The notes under the pieces are model-generated. The model was given only the letters and a program-made list of their open reading frames with translations. It had not been told where the DNA came from and did no database searches. The position numbers and the translations under genes are program-made. A stretch of DNA of 64,000 bases, taken from contig CAMFJD010000002.1 of assembly GCA_945956935.1 (NCBI GenBank), positions 1 to 64,000 of the forward strand, given 5' to 3'. This document shows, in pieces, positions 8,835 to 18,253 of the stretch; position 1 is the first letter of the stretch, and each line of letters opens with the position of its first letter. This stretch comes from an uncultured Bacillota bacterium. Its GTDB lineage: Bacteria > Bacillota_I > Bacilli_A > Culicoidibacterales > ZOR0006.

Positions 8835-10625
8835 ATGATGATCAACAAACGGTTGATTGAACTTTGTCCGAAAACAAAGCAATATATTGTATTCACAGTG
8901 ATGAGCCAATTGGTGATTTTGTTGAGCAATATTGGAATTATCTATACGTTAGGGCAAATTATTCATTATTTTGTGTCGACACCACAACTAGATGGTGTAA
9001 GCCAAGCGACATCGGTATTTGCGATTCAAGTAACAACATCATTAACGGTAAGTCGAGCAGCTATTGTTTTTATTTTATTGTTAATCATAAAATATGGTGC
9101 TTATCGCCTACAAGGAAAATATTCATATTTGGCAGCAGCGGATGCACGAACGACGTTGCGTACACAATTATACGATAAATTACTTCAACTTGGCGTACAT
9201 TATCAAGAAGCTGGAAAAACAGCAACGCTTGTACAAATTGCAGTTGATGGTATTGAGCAACTTGAAGTATATTTTGGACGGTATTTACCGCAATTTTTTT
9301 ATGCATTACTAGCACCTGTTGTATTGTTTGGAGTTATTTCAACCATTTCTGTTTCGACGGCTGTTGTTTTTATCGTATGCGTGCCTTTAATTCCAGTTTC
9401 AATTATCGCAATTATGAAAATTGCAAAACGCATTTTACATGCTTATTGGGGGAATTACGCTGATTTGGGAGCAACATTTTTAGAAAATATTCAAGGCTTA
9501 ACGACATTAAAGTTATTCCAACAAGATAAGGCGTATCACGATGCTATGAATGATGAGGCAGAACGTTTTCGTAAATCGACGATGAAAGTACTGAGCATGC
9601 AGTTGAATTCAATCACAATTATGGATATTGTTGCTTTTGGTGGAGCAGCAGTTGGAAGTATTGTTGCACTCTATCAGTATCAGCAAGGTTTGATTACGAT
9701 AGGCGGACTTTTTATCATTATTTTATTAGCAGCTGAATTTTTTATTCCGCTACGTTTGTTAGGTTCATATTTTCATATTGCTATGAATGGAATGGCAGCA
9801 AGTGATCGAATTTTTGCCGTATTAGATTATGAACATCCTGAGAAACTTACACAATCGAAGAAATATCCAAAAATCATTGATGCGATTGATGTTCGTAATT
9901 TGAGTGTATCGTTTGAGCAACGTACTGTGCTTAAGAATGTTAATGCAACATTTAAAGCGAATGAAGTGACAGCGATAGTTGGTACGAGTGGAAGTGGTAA
10001 AAGTACGCTTGCTCGTGTGTTAAGTAAGCAATTATTAGTTGATGAACAGAAAGTGTTTTATGGTACAGCCGATATTGCGGCACTTTCAAGTAGTATATTA
10101 GCAAAACATGTTGGCTTTGTTGATGCACATAGCTATATTTTTACGGGAACAATAGCCGATAATTTACGTTTAGCGAACCCACAGGCAACGATAGAAATGA
10201 TGATGCAAGCATTAACAGCAGCACGCTTGCATGGATTCGTTCAAAATTCAAAAGAAGGGTTAGATACTTTTGTAGGTGAATCAGGCAGTGAACTATCAGG
10301 CGGTCAGAAGCAACGTCTAGCATTAGCACGAATGATTTTAGCCGATCGGGATGTCTATATCTTTGACGAAGCAACATCAAATATTGATGTAGAGAGTGAA
10401 GAAGCTATTTGGGATGCTATTTATGAATTAGGGCGATTAAAAACTGTTATTGTTATCACACACCGTTTAGCAAATGTAAAAACAGCGAATATGATTCATG
10501 TCTTAGAGCACGGTGAGCTCGTTGAATCAGGAACACATGAAACGTTATTAACGAAAAATGGACAGTACGCTGAGCTGGTTTTACAACAGGAACAACTAGA
10601 AAAAATCCGTGAGGTGAGAAAATGA
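8835..10625 (+). CDS. cydD: thiol reductant ABC exporter subunit CydD
   Basis: One half of the heterodimeric CydDC ABC exporter, which moves cysteine or glutathione out of the cytoplasm and is needed for cytochrome bd assembly in characterised bacteria. An N-terminal six-helix membrane domain (to about residue 320) is followed by an ATPase with GTSGSGKST (about 383), LSGGQKQRLALAR (about 487) and VYIFDEATSNID. The ATG at 8835 follows AGGAGG by 9 bp; the longer GTG-initiated frame starts within the leader. It overlaps cydC by 4 bp. The cydAB oxidase genes are not in the window. A generic multidrug exporter pair is the alternative. Confidence 0.85.
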   Translation: MMINKRLIELCPKTKQYIVFTVMSQLVILLSNIGIIYTLGQIIHYFVSTPQLDGVSQATSVFAIQVTTSLTVSRAAIVFILLLIIKYGAYRLQGKYSYLAAADARTTLRTQLYDKLLQLGVHYQEAGKTATLVQIAVDGIEQLEVYFGRYLPQFFYALLAPVVLFGVISTISVSTAVVFIVCVPLIPVSIIAIMKIAKRILHAYWGNYADLGATFLENIQGLTTLKLFQQDKAYHDAMNDEAERFRKSTMKVLSMQLNSITIMDIVAFGGAAVGSIVALYQYQQGLITIGGLFIIILLAAEFFIPLRLLGSYFHIAMNGMAASDRIFAVLDYEHPEKLTQSKKYPKIIDAIDVRNLSVSFEQRTVLKNVNATFKANEVTAIVGTSGSGKSTLARVLSKQLLVDEQKVFYGTADIAALSSSILAKHVGFVDAHSYIFTGTIADNLRLANPQATIEMMMQALTAARLHGFVQNSKEGLDTFVGESGSELSGGQKQRLALARMILADRDVYIFDEATSNIDVESEEAIWDAIYELGRLKTVIVITHRLANVKTANMIHVLEHGELVESGTHETLLTKNGQYAELVLQQEQLEKIREVRK

Positions 10626-12298
10626 AACGATTATCAGGTTGGAAAATAATGACTCGTCTTATTGGTGAATTACAGGCGTTAATTCCAGTAATGATGTCAA
10701 CTATTTTTCTAGGAGTATTAGGATTTTTAGCAGCTATTTTCATCTCAGGATTTGCTGTAATTGCATTAGGGATATTTACGGGAGAAATTACCACAATTCG
10801 ATTTGAAACTGCTATTACAGTTATGATTGTGTTAGCAATTATGCGTGGATTTCTACGTTATGGAGAACAATTGTCTGGTCATTATTTAGCATTTAAAATT
10901 TTAATGCAGTTACGTGATAAAGTGTTTGCACATTTACGTAAACTTGCACCAGCTAAATTAGAAACAAAAGCAAAAGGGCAACTTATCGCGATTGTAACAA
11001 GTGATATTGAAATGTTAGAAGTTTTTTATGCACATACAATTGCACCGATTGCAATTGCGATAATTACAAGTAGTATTATTGTTGCAGTATTAGCACAAAT
11101 TCATGCTATATTTGCATTTATTGCTGCGATTTTCTTTCTATTAGTCGGTGTAGCAATGCCGTTATATTCTTCAAAGGCAGCTGGAAAAGCAGGTGTTGCT
11201 TATCGTGAAGTATTTAGTAATGGAAATAATTTTTTACTCGATTCGTTACGCGGATTAAAAGAGATTGTTGCTTTTGGGCAACAAGCAGCTCGTAGTGAGG
11301 CAATTAAACAGCACTCAGTATGTCTAAACGAACAAGTAAAACATTTAAAGCAAGATGAGGCGATAACGAGTGGGATGAGTGATATTCTCATCTCGTTAGC
11401 AATTATTATTGCGACGTTGACTGGAGCGATGTTGTACGTACAAGGAACATTGAGTTTTGTTACAATGATTTTTGCAGTTGTCATTATTGCATCATCATTT
11501 GGTCCAGTAGTGGCACTGAGCCGACTTGCGAATACGTTAGGACATACATTTGCGTGTGCACAACGATTATTTGATTTATTAGATGAACAACCTCAAGTGA
11601 TGGAAATTGATGGGCAGCAGCCAATGACAATTGAAAGGATGACATTGGAAAATGTTGCATTTCAATATGAAGATGTTCCAGTTCTAAAACAAGTGAATAT
11701 GACTATCAAAGCAGGTGAAAAAGTGGCTATTATTGGTCCAAGTGGGAGTGGAAAAAGCACCTTGATGAAACTATTGTTGCGTTACTTTGATCCACAAGTT
11801 GGAGGAATCAAGATGAATAACCAACCGTTACACTTGTTACCGACTTCGACTATACGAACTTTTGAAAGTGTGATGAGTCAAGAAATATTTTTATTTGCAG
11901 ATACAATTCGAGCTAATTTATTGATTGCAAAGCCGAGTGCGACACAAGTAGAACTTGAGTCAGCGACGAAGAAAGCTGCCATTCATGATTTTATCGTTCA
12001 ATTACCAAATGGATACGATAGTCAAGTTGGAGAATTAGGTTCGCTGTTATCAAGCGGTGAGCGGCAACGGTTGGGGCTTGCACGATTATTTTTACATGAT
12101 GGTCAAGTTTGGTTGCTAGATGAACCGACAAGCAATTTAGATGCATTAAATGAAGCAACAATTTTACAATCACTATCGATAAATGCTGAAGAAAAAACAG
12201 TCATTTTCATTTCACATCGACAATCGACGACTGCAATTGCAGATAGTGTGTATAGTATTGAACACGGTGTGATGAAACAAAAAGAGACAGATGTGTGA
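10622..12298 (+). CDS. cydC: thiol reductant ABC exporter subunit CydC
   Basis: Partner of CydD, translationally coupled through an ATGA overlap. An N-terminal membrane domain (about 1-310) is followed by an ATPase with GPSGSGKST (about 372) and Walker B VWLLDEPTSNLD. The signature reads LSSGERQRLGLAR, with Ser in place of the first Gly of LSGGQ. Length 558 aa is normal for CydC. Together with the glutathione-synthesis gene at the right end of the window it fits a thiol-export role (inference). The remnant of a YgbA-type gene starts on top of its stop codon. Confidence 0.85.
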   Translation: MKRLSGWKIMTRLIGELQALIPVMMSTIFLGVLGFLAAIFISGFAVIALGIFTGEITTIRFETAITVMIVLAIMRGFLRYGEQLSGHYLAFKILMQLRDKVFAHLRKLAPAKLETKAKGQLIAIVTSDIEMLEVFYAHTIAPIAIAIITSSIIVAVLAQIHAIFAFIAAIFFLLVGVAMPLYSSKAAGKAGVAYREVFSNGNNFLLDSLRGLKEIVAFGQQAARSEAIKQHSVCLNEQVKHLKQDEAITSGMSDILISLAIIIATLTGAMLYVQGTLSFVTMIFAVVIIASSFGPVVALSRLANTLGHTFACAQRLFDLLDEQPQVMEIDGQQPMTIERMTLENVAFQYEDVPVLKQVNMTIKAGEKVAIIGPSGSGKSTLMKLLLRYFDPQVGGIKMNNQPLHLLPTSTIRTFESVMSQEIFLFADTIRANLLIAKPSATQVELESATKKAAIHDFIVQLPNGYDSQVGELGSLLSSGERQRLGLARLFLHDGQVWLLDEPTSNLDALNEATILQSLSINAEEKTVIFISHRQSTTAIADSVYSIEHGVMKQKETDV

Positions 12299-12591
12299 GA
12301 AGAAAAGGACGCATTCAATTTGAAAAAGAAACAATCACATTGATGGTTGAGTTGTACTGTAAAAAACCATCGTACAACGGTAGTATGCAACTCATGTGTT
12401 CAACTGCATGAGTATGTACACAAACGGCTCACTTATTGTAAATTTCAAGATGAAAAAACGAGTTGTCAAAATGTACAATTCATTGTTATCAAAAACAGCA
12501 ACGTGAAGAAATTAGAGCTGTGCTGCGTTTTTCAGGGCCGAGATTACTCATCTATCGTCCTTTTGCATATTTGAGACATTTATTTTACTAA
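12295..12591 (+). pseudogene. frameshifted YgbA-type (nitrous oxide-stimulated promoter family) gene
   Basis: Read in two frames, this stretch gives the pattern of the YgbA/NO-stimulated promoter family. Frame 1 (12295 to about 12400) gives RRKGRIQFEKETITLMVELYC. A +1 frame (about 12400-12470) gives LHEYVHKRLTYC and DEKTSCQN. The first frame again (12472-12591) gives CTIHCYQKQQREEIRAVLRF, then SGPRLLIYRP and a TAA. The conserved order Cys-rich centre, C-x3-C, then SGPR is kept, but two frameshifts break it. The second is explained by loss of one T near 12471. It starts on the cydC stop and ends 11 bp before the next gene. A small zinc-binding role is assumed for the intact family. Confidence 0.65.
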
Positions 12592-12602
12592 GGAGAATTG
12601 CG

Positions 12603-12995
12603 ATGAAGAAAATTGGAAAAGCAGTGTATGTATGTTTTGGTTTAGTTGCATTAGGATTGGCATTTCTTGGTGCCATTTTGCCTATTATTCCAACAACACC
12701 ATTTCTTTTATTGGCTTCGGTTTGCTTTGTGAAAGGATCAAGACGATTCGATACTTGGTTTAAGAAAACAAAGATATATCAATTATATTTAGCGGATTAT
12801 GTTGCAACACGTGCCATGACGAGCCGACAAAAATGGACGATTTTAACGCTTGCAAGTATTATGCTGTTATTTCCACTATTCTTTATTGGAAATTCGCTGA
12901 TGAAATGTGTAATTCTTGCGCTTTACATAGGAAAATATTATTACTTTTTAGTGAAGATTCCAACAATTAATGATAAGTCAACAGAATCTGTGTAA
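12603..12995 (+). CDS. DUF454 (YbaN family) membrane protein
   Basis: 130 residues, starting MKKIGKAVYVCFGLVALGLA, with the family signature LGAILPIIPTTPFLLLAS near residue 20. Two to three further hydrophobic stretches (about 80-110) indicate an inner-membrane protein. The KGSRRFDTWF block after the first hairpin is also typical of DUF454/YbaN. AAGGAG lies 8 bp before the ATG. It probably belongs to the cydDC transcript, after the YgbA remnant. The function of the family is unknown. Confidence 0.8.
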   Translation: MKKIGKAVYVCFGLVALGLAFLGAILPIIPTTPFLLLASVCFVKGSRRFDTWFKKTKIYQLYLADYVATRAMTSRQKWTILTLASIMLLFPLFFIGNSLMKCVILALYIGKYYYFLVKIPTINDKSTESV

Positions 12996-13042
12996 AAAAC
13001 ATGTGTGTCAGATAATTTGTTCTGTAATTTTGGCCAATAAAT

Positions 13043-13051
13043 TGGTATAAT
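13043..13051 (+). promoter_or_regulatory. extended -10 element, lepA
   Basis: TGG followed by a perfect TATAAT (13046-13051), about 115 bp upstream of lepA. There is no good -35 box. Confidence 0.4.
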
Positions 13052-13167
13052 GTTTCTTGAAGTCTGCCAACTGTATCTATAGCTTGAATTATATTGTGAA
13101 ATATTAATTTATGCATATAGATTGTTAGTATGCACAGAGAATTTTTGAATGAAAGTAGTGGAAATAC

Positions 13168-14997
13168 ATGAGCAAAATGACGAAAGAGCAAAAGCTTGAA
13201 TTACAGTCACGTATGCGTAATTTTTCAATTATCGCACATATCGACCATGGGAAATCAACGTTAGCTGACCGTATTTTAGAACAAACTGGAACGGTTCAAG
13301 CACGTGATATGAAAGCACAATTACTCGATTCGATGGAATTAGAGCGCGAGCGTGGAATTACAATTAAATTAAATGCAGTACAGTTAACATATACTGCAAA
13401 AAATGGAGAGGAATATTTATTTCACTTAATCGATACACCAGGGCACGTCGATTTCACATATGAGGTGTCTCGTTCATTGGCAGCATGCGAAGGAGCTTTA
13501 CTTGTTGTTGATGCCGCTCAAGGTGTTGAGGCACAAACACTGGCAAATGTTTATTTAGCAATCGATAATGATTTAGAAATTATTCCGGTTATTAATAAAA
13601 TTGATCTACCAAGTGCTGAACCTGAGCGTGTAAAAGAAGAAATTGAAGATTTAGTAGGATTAGATACAGAATACGCAGTGTTAGCCTCAGCTAAATCAGG
13701 AATTGGGATTGAAGATATCCTTGAATCAATTGTTGAGCATGTACCTGCACCAACTGGTGATCCAGAAGCACCATTGAAAGCATTGATTTTCGATTCGTAT
13801 TTTGATGCATATCGTGGAATTATTGCTTCTGTCCGGATTGTAGAAGGAACAATGCGCAAAGGTCAAAAAATACGTATGATGCAAGCAGGAGCTGAATATG
13901 AGATTGTTGAACTAGGTGTGACAACACCAACTGAATTGAAAAAAGATGAGCTTATTGCTGGTGAAGTAGGGTATGTGGCATGTTCAATTAAAAACATTAA
14001 AGACGTTAATGTTGGTGATACAATCACAGAAGCGAATAACCCAGCATCAGAACCACTTGATGGATATCGCAAGTTAAATCCAATGGTATTCTGCGGACTA
14101 TATCCAATTGATACAGCACGATACAATGACTTGCGTGAGGCATTAGAAAAATTACAGTTAAGTGATTCTGCGTTACAGTTTGAACCGGAAACATCACAAG
14201 CTTTAGGGTTTGGATACCGTTGTGGGTTTTTAGGATTATTACATATGGAAATTATCCAAGAACGTTTAGAGCGTGAATTTAATCTTGAATTAATTGCAAC
14301 GGCACCGAGCGTAATTTATCATGTAACCATGACGAACGGTGAAGAAATTATTGTTGATAATCCATCGGCAATGCCAGAGGCACAATTACTCGATAAAATT
14401 GAAGAACCATACGTACGTGCAACAATTATGACACCAACAGATTATGTTGGTCCAATTATGGATTTATGCCAAAAGAAACGCGGTGAATATGTTGGCATGG
14501 ATTACATTGATTCAACACGTGTGCGTATTACATATGAAATGCCGTTAGCTGAAATTGTATACGATTTCTTTGACCGTTTAAAATCAGGAACAAAAGGATA
14601 TGCATCGTTTGATTATGAAATGATTGGCTATAAACAATCACGTCTTGTTAAAATGGAAATTTTATTAAATAGTGAACGTTTAGATGCATTAGCAGTAATT
14701 GTTCACCGTGATTTTGCTCATGATCGTGGAAAAACAATTACGGAAACATTAAAAGAAGTAATTCCACGTCATCAGTTTGAGGTGCCAATTCAAGCGGCAA
14801 TTGGAGGAAAAATTATTGCTCGCTCGACAATTAAAGCACTGCGTAAAAACGTATTAGCTAAATGTTATGGTGGAGATATTTCACGTAAACGTAAGTTGTT
14901 AGAAAAACAAAAAGCTGGTAAAAAACGTATGAAGTCAGTTGGGAATGTAGAAGTCCCACAAGAAGCATTCATGGCAGTATTGTCAATGGATGAATAA
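13168..14997 (+). CDS. lepA: elongation factor 4 (ribosomal back-translocase)
   Basis: Translational GTPase LepA/EF4, which acts on stalled or mistranslocated ribosomes. G1 AHIDHGKST (about residues 24-32), RGITIKLNA in switch I, DTPGHVDF and NKIDLPSA are all present. The LepA-specific C-terminal domain includes [20 protein letters not shown]. Length 609 aa is standard. The ribosome binding site before the ATG is poor, and an ATG three codons further on is possible. It is a single gene followed by a 326-bp gap. Confidence 0.97.
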   Translation: MSKMTKEQKLELQSRMRNFSIIAHIDHGKSTLADRILEQTGTVQARDMKAQLLDSMELERERGITIKLNAVQLTYTAKNGEEYLFHLIDTPGHVDFTYEVSRSLAACEGALLVVDAAQGVEAQTLANVYLAIDNDLEIIPVINKIDLPSAEPERVKEEIEDLVGLDTEYAVLASAKSGIGIEDILESIVEHVPAPTGDPEAPLKALIFDSYFDAYRGIIASVRIVEGTMRKGQKIRMMQAGAEYEIVELGVTTPTELKKDELIAGEVGYVACSIKNIKDVNVGDTITEANNPASEPLDGYRKLNPMVFCGLYPIDTARYNDLREALEKLQLSDSALQFEPETSQALGFGYRCGFLGLLHMEIIQERLEREFNLELIATAPSVIYHVTMTNGEEIIVDNPSAMPEAQLLDKIEEPYVRATIMTPTDYVGPIMDLCQKKRGEYVGMDYIDSTRVRITYEMPLAEIVYDFFDRLKSGTKGYASFDYEMIGYKQSRLVKMEILLNSERLDALAVIVHRDFAHDRGKTITETLKEVIPRHQFEVPIQAAIGGKIIARSTIKALRKNVLAKCYGGDISRKRKLLEKQKAGKKRMKSVGNVEVPQEAFMAVLSMDE

Positions 14998-15018
14998 CTC
15001 TAGAACTATCAGAGTATA

Positions 15019-15048
15019 TTGACACATGATAATACTTAACTGTAGCAT
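15019..15048 (+). promoter_or_regulatory. possible iron-regulated promoter of the siderophore operon
   Basis: A perfect TTGACA (15019-15024), an 18-bp spacer and TAGCAT (15043-15048). The spacer contains TGATAATACTTAACT (15027-15041), which matches the Fur 7-1-7 consensus at 11 of 14 positions. It lies about 275 bp before the operon. Confidence 0.3.
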
Positions 15049-15254
15049 CGTGTTGTTATGTAAAAATAAACAGTGGTAGTGAATTGAAATGTTGCCTATC
15101 GATGTTTGTGTTTAGATGAGACTTGAAGTATATGAGACCATGAGTGTCTGCTATCATTTTCAGCTGAAATTCTGAAATGAAAAAGATAAATAATAAGAAC
15201 AGAAGTGCTTAAATTGTAAATTCATGCTTTCTATGTGCTGAAATAGTGATTTTT

Positions 15255-15290
15255 AAAAGGCGATTATTTTTGTGAAAGTAGTCGTCTTTT
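15255..15290 (+). terminator. hairpin before the siderophore operon
   Basis: Stem of 12 bp (15255-15266 with 15279-15290, two G-U pairs) and only four T after it. It is a weak terminator or an attenuator-like leader hairpin. Confidence 0.4.
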
Positions 15291-15323
15291 GTCATATTAA
15301 GATTATAAAATGGAGTGAAAAAA

Positions 15324-16262
15324 ATGAAGAAAATATTTGGTTTAATTTTAACAGCAGCATTAGCGATAACATTAGTCGCATGTGGATCAACAACATCTGA
15401 AGATGCGACAACAGAAATGAGAACAGTACAAGATATCAAAGGAGAAGTATCAATTCCTGTGAATCCACAGCGTATTGTTGACTTAAGTGGTGCAAGTGAC
15501 ACGTTATCGATTTTAGGCTATGACGTGGTAGGAACAGCAAATAGTGATGGATATGACTACACAAAATTCCCCTCGTATTTAGAAAAAGAATTAGAGGGAG
15601 CTGAAATTTTAGGATATAGCTTCCAAGATACAATGGATGTTGAGGCTGTATTTGCATTAGAACCAGATTTAATCATCATTTCAACGATGCAAGAAAAAAT
15701 GTATGATCAGTTATCAGCTGTGGCACCAACAGTTATGATTGAGTTAGCACAACTTGATTGGCGCGAAGATTTTATGAATGTGGCAACAATTATGGATCGA
15801 GTAAACGAAGCGAATACATGGTTAGCTGAATATGATGCAAAGGTTGCACAAGTGAGTGAGAATATTAAAGCAACATATGGTGAAAATACAACTTATCTTT
15901 CATTTTTAGCAAGTGGTGGATCATTATTTGTTTTTGATGGTGCTGGATTAGGAAGTCTACTCTACGATGAATTAGAATTAGCAAAACCAATCGGTATGCC
16001 AGAACAAGTAGATGTAAGTTTGCCAGTTGTCTCTTATGAAGGATTGGCGAGTATTGAAGCTGATACAGTATTAGCAATTGGTCAGACAGCAGATATGGAA
16101 GCATTAATTGCACACCCTGTTTGGTCAAATTTACCTGCAGTACAGGCAGGTAAAATAGTTGAATTACCAGCAAGTCCATATTTTAATATCGGTTATAGCC
16201 CAATCGGACGACTTGCGTTCTTAAATGAAATCGAAGCATTATTAGCGGGGATGAATGAGTAA
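15324..16262 (+). CDS. iron-siderophore ABC transporter substrate-binding lipoprotein
   Basis: FecB/FhuD-type periplasmic-binding fold. The signal peptide ends in the lipobox LVAC with Cys20 as lipidation site, so the protein is anchored outside the membrane. The mature part has NPQRIVDLSGASDTLSILGY and EPDLIIISTMQEKMYDQLSA, typical of the cluster A-8 binding proteins that bind ferric siderophores or haem. The ATG at 15324 has GGAG 8 bp upstream; the GTG at 15315 lies inside that site. The end overlaps the permease start by 8 bp. The ligand cannot be told; B12 is less likely given the paired permeases. Confidence 0.88.
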   Translation: MKKIFGLILTAALAITLVACGSTTSEDATTEMRTVQDIKGEVSIPVNPQRIVDLSGASDTLSILGYDVVGTANSDGYDYTKFPSYLEKELEGAEILGYSFQDTMDVEAVFALEPDLIIISTMQEKMYDQLSAVAPTVMIELAQLDWREDFMNVATIMDRVNEANTWLAEYDAKVAQVSENIKATYGENTTYLSFLASGGSLFVFDGAGLGSLLYDELELAKPIGMPEQVDVSLPVVSYEGLASIEADTVLAIGQTADMEALIAHPVWSNLPAVQAGKIVELPASPYFNIGYSPIGRLAFLNEIEALLAGMNE

Positions 16263-17241
16263 AAAAATTACGTTTTTTACGCTCCTTTGCATAGTATTAT
16301 TAGTAATTGGGCTATTTATTGCTGTAAGTGCGGGAGCAAAGACGATTCCATTTCAAACTGTTATAGATAGTATTTTTGCTTATGATCATACACTTGACAT
16401 GCAACTTATTCGCGAAGTGAGAATTCCAAGAGCGTTAAGTACACTCTTAGTAGGTGGATTATTAGGTATGAGTGGAGCGATGATGCAAGGTGTTACGCGT
16501 AATCCAATTGCAGAACCATCATTGATGGGTATTACACAAGGAGCAACTTTAGCGATTGCAATCGGATATGCTTTCCCAACCTTTTCAGGATTGTTTAGTA
16601 CAAGTGCGGCAGCTTTTATAGGAGCATTATTGAGTGGACTACTCGTGTTGATCGTAACGATGCAACAAGCAAGAATAGTGAATATTTCACGTCTTTTATT
16701 GGCTGGTACTGCACTGAGCACATTTTTTCTCTCACTAGCATCAGTAATTGCCTTGTTAACAAATCAGTCACAAAATCTTGCGTTTTGGATTAGTGGAGGT
16801 TTTAGAAGTGCAACTTGGGGAAGTGTCGAAATGCTCGTGATTGTTGGTGGGATTTGTACGTTATTAGGATTATTGCTTGCTAAACGTATTAATATTGTTA
16901 ATCTTGGCGAAGATGTTGCAGTTGGACTTGGTGAAAAGCCAATGCAAGTCAGGTTCCTTACTTTGTTAATCATTATTCCAATTTGTTCGATTTGTGTAAG
17001 TGTTGCTGGAAATATTGCTTTTGTTGGCCTAATCATTCCGCAGATTATTCGAAAACTCATTGGACAAAATTATCGAATGATTCTTCCGCTGTCATTCTTA
17101 CTTGGTGGGACGCTACTTGTGTGGTCGGACATTTTGGCGAGACTCGTAGCCCAGCCATATGAAACACCAATAGGATTATTTACGACATTATTAGGGGTAC
17201 CATTTTTTATTTGGATGGTTAGAAAAGAGCGAAGTGTATGA
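16255..17241 (+). CDS. iron-siderophore ABC transporter permease (FecC/BtuC family)
   Basis: 328 residues with about nine to ten membrane helices. RIPRALSTLLVGGLLGMSGAMMQ and NPIAEPSLMGITQGA are the FecCD family signatures, and GNIAFVGLIIPQIIRKLIG is the coupling region that contacts the ATPase. The start lies within the end of the binding-protein gene, and the end overlaps the second permease by an ATGA, so all four genes are one operon. It forms a heterodimeric channel with the next protein. Confidence 0.92.
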   Translation: MSKKITFFTLLCIVLLVIGLFIAVSAGAKTIPFQTVIDSIFAYDHTLDMQLIREVRIPRALSTLLVGGLLGMSGAMMQGVTRNPIAEPSLMGITQGATLAIAIGYAFPTFSGLFSTSAAAFIGALLSGLLVLIVTMQQARIVNISRLLLAGTALSTFFLSLASVIALLTNQSQNLAFWISGGFRSATWGSVEMLVIVGGICTLLGLLLAKRINIVNLGEDVAVGLGEKPMQVRFLTLLIIIPICSICVSVAGNIAFVGLIIPQIIRKLIGQNYRMILPLSFLLGGTLLVWSDILARLVAQPYETPIGLFTTLLGVPFFIWMVRKERSV

Positions 17242-18248
17242 TGAAAAAAAAGACGACAATAGTTATGATTACATTAGCAATAATATTAGTAGGAGTTATT
17301 CTACTTGCATTGAGCTGGGGCACATATCAGATGAATCCATTTGAAATCTTACAGACGTTCCTTGGGAATGGAAATAAAATTCAAGAAACAACGATTTTTC
17401 AATTGCGCTTACCAAGAATTGGTGTGGCACTATTAGTTGGATTTGCATTGTCTACAGCAGGTTGTATTTTACAGAGCATAACTAAAAATGAGCTAGCAGA
17501 ACCTGGAATTATTGGTATTAATGCTGGAGCAGCATTAGCAGTAGTTATTGTAATAGCAACGAGTACAAGTGCCTATTACAGTACATTGGGAGCCTTTGCG
17601 ACCTATGTCATGCCGATTGCGGGGATTGCAGGTGCATTGCTTGCTGCAATTGTTATTTATAGCTTAAGTTATCAAAAGGGAATTTCACCTACACGATTAA
17701 TTTTAATTGGAATTGGAATGAATGCAGGTTTGAATGCAATAATTACTTTATTTCAGTTAACACTTTCAAAAGGTGACTATAATCAAGCACTAACCTGGAT
17801 TAGTGGAAGTCTTTGGGGGAGTAGTTGGCAATTTTTCTGGATTATATTCCCAATTGTTGTTATATTCATTGGTTGGACCATTTTAGAAAGTCGACATTTA
17901 GATGTTCTTGATCTAGGGGATGAATTAGCAACAGGCTTGGGAATTAAAGTAGAGCGAACAAGACGAAAATTTTTAATTTTTGCTGTTGTTTTAGCAGCTG
18001 CCAGTACGGCAGTAGCAGGGAATATTGCCTTTTTAGGGCTCCTTGGTCCACACCTTGGAAGGCAGCTAGTTGGTCCAGTGCACCAACGCTTAATTCCAGT
18101 AGCAGGATTAATCAGCGCAACGGTTATTATTTTGGCAGATACATTATCGCGAAATATTTTTTCGCCGATTGAAATTCCAGTTGGAATTACGATTTCAATT
18201 GTTGGAGTGCCGTATTTTATTTATTTAATGTTAAAAATGAAGGAGTGA
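17238..18248 (+). CDS. iron-siderophore ABC transporter permease (FecD/BtuC family)
   Basis: Second FecCD-family permease, 336 residues. RLPRIGVALLVGFALSTAGC and NELAEPGIIGINAGAALAV correspond to the same signatures as in the upstream partner. GNIAFLGLLGPHLGRQLVG is the cytoplasmic coupling loop. Two consecutive Met codons lie at the overlap with the previous gene. The ATPase gene follows after 5 bp. Confidence 0.92.
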   Translation: MMKKKTTIVMITLAIILVGVILLALSWGTYQMNPFEILQTFLGNGNKIQETTIFQLRLPRIGVALLVGFALSTAGCILQSITKNELAEPGIIGINAGAALAVVIVIATSTSAYYSTLGAFATYVMPIAGIAGALLAAIVIYSLSYQKGISPTRLILIGIGMNAGLNAIITLFQLTLSKGDYNQALTWISGSLWGSSWQFFWIIFPIVVIFIGWTILESRHLDVLDLGDELATGLGIKVERTRRKFLIFAVVLAAASTAVAGNIAFLGLLGPHLGRQLVGPVHQRLIPVAGLISATVIILADTLSRNIFSPIEIPVGITISIVGVPYFIYLMLKMKE

Positions 18249-18253
18249 GTCTG

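Larger units (their letters stand above)
14998..15323. other. intergenic region lepA to siderophore operon
   Basis: No gene is seen. It holds a possible Fur-controlled promoter (15019-15048), the palindrome TTTCAGCTGAAA (15158-15169) within an imperfect hairpin (15154-15180), and a 12-bp hairpin (15255-15290) with a short T-run 33 bp before the operon. The hairpin could be the lepA terminator or an attenuator. Confidence 0.45.

Noticed and set aside
12347-12574. A 75-codon frame read as an intact small Cys-rich protein.
   Set aside because: Only its centre matches the YgbA family pattern; both ends match better in another frame, so it is part of the frameshifted pseudogene.
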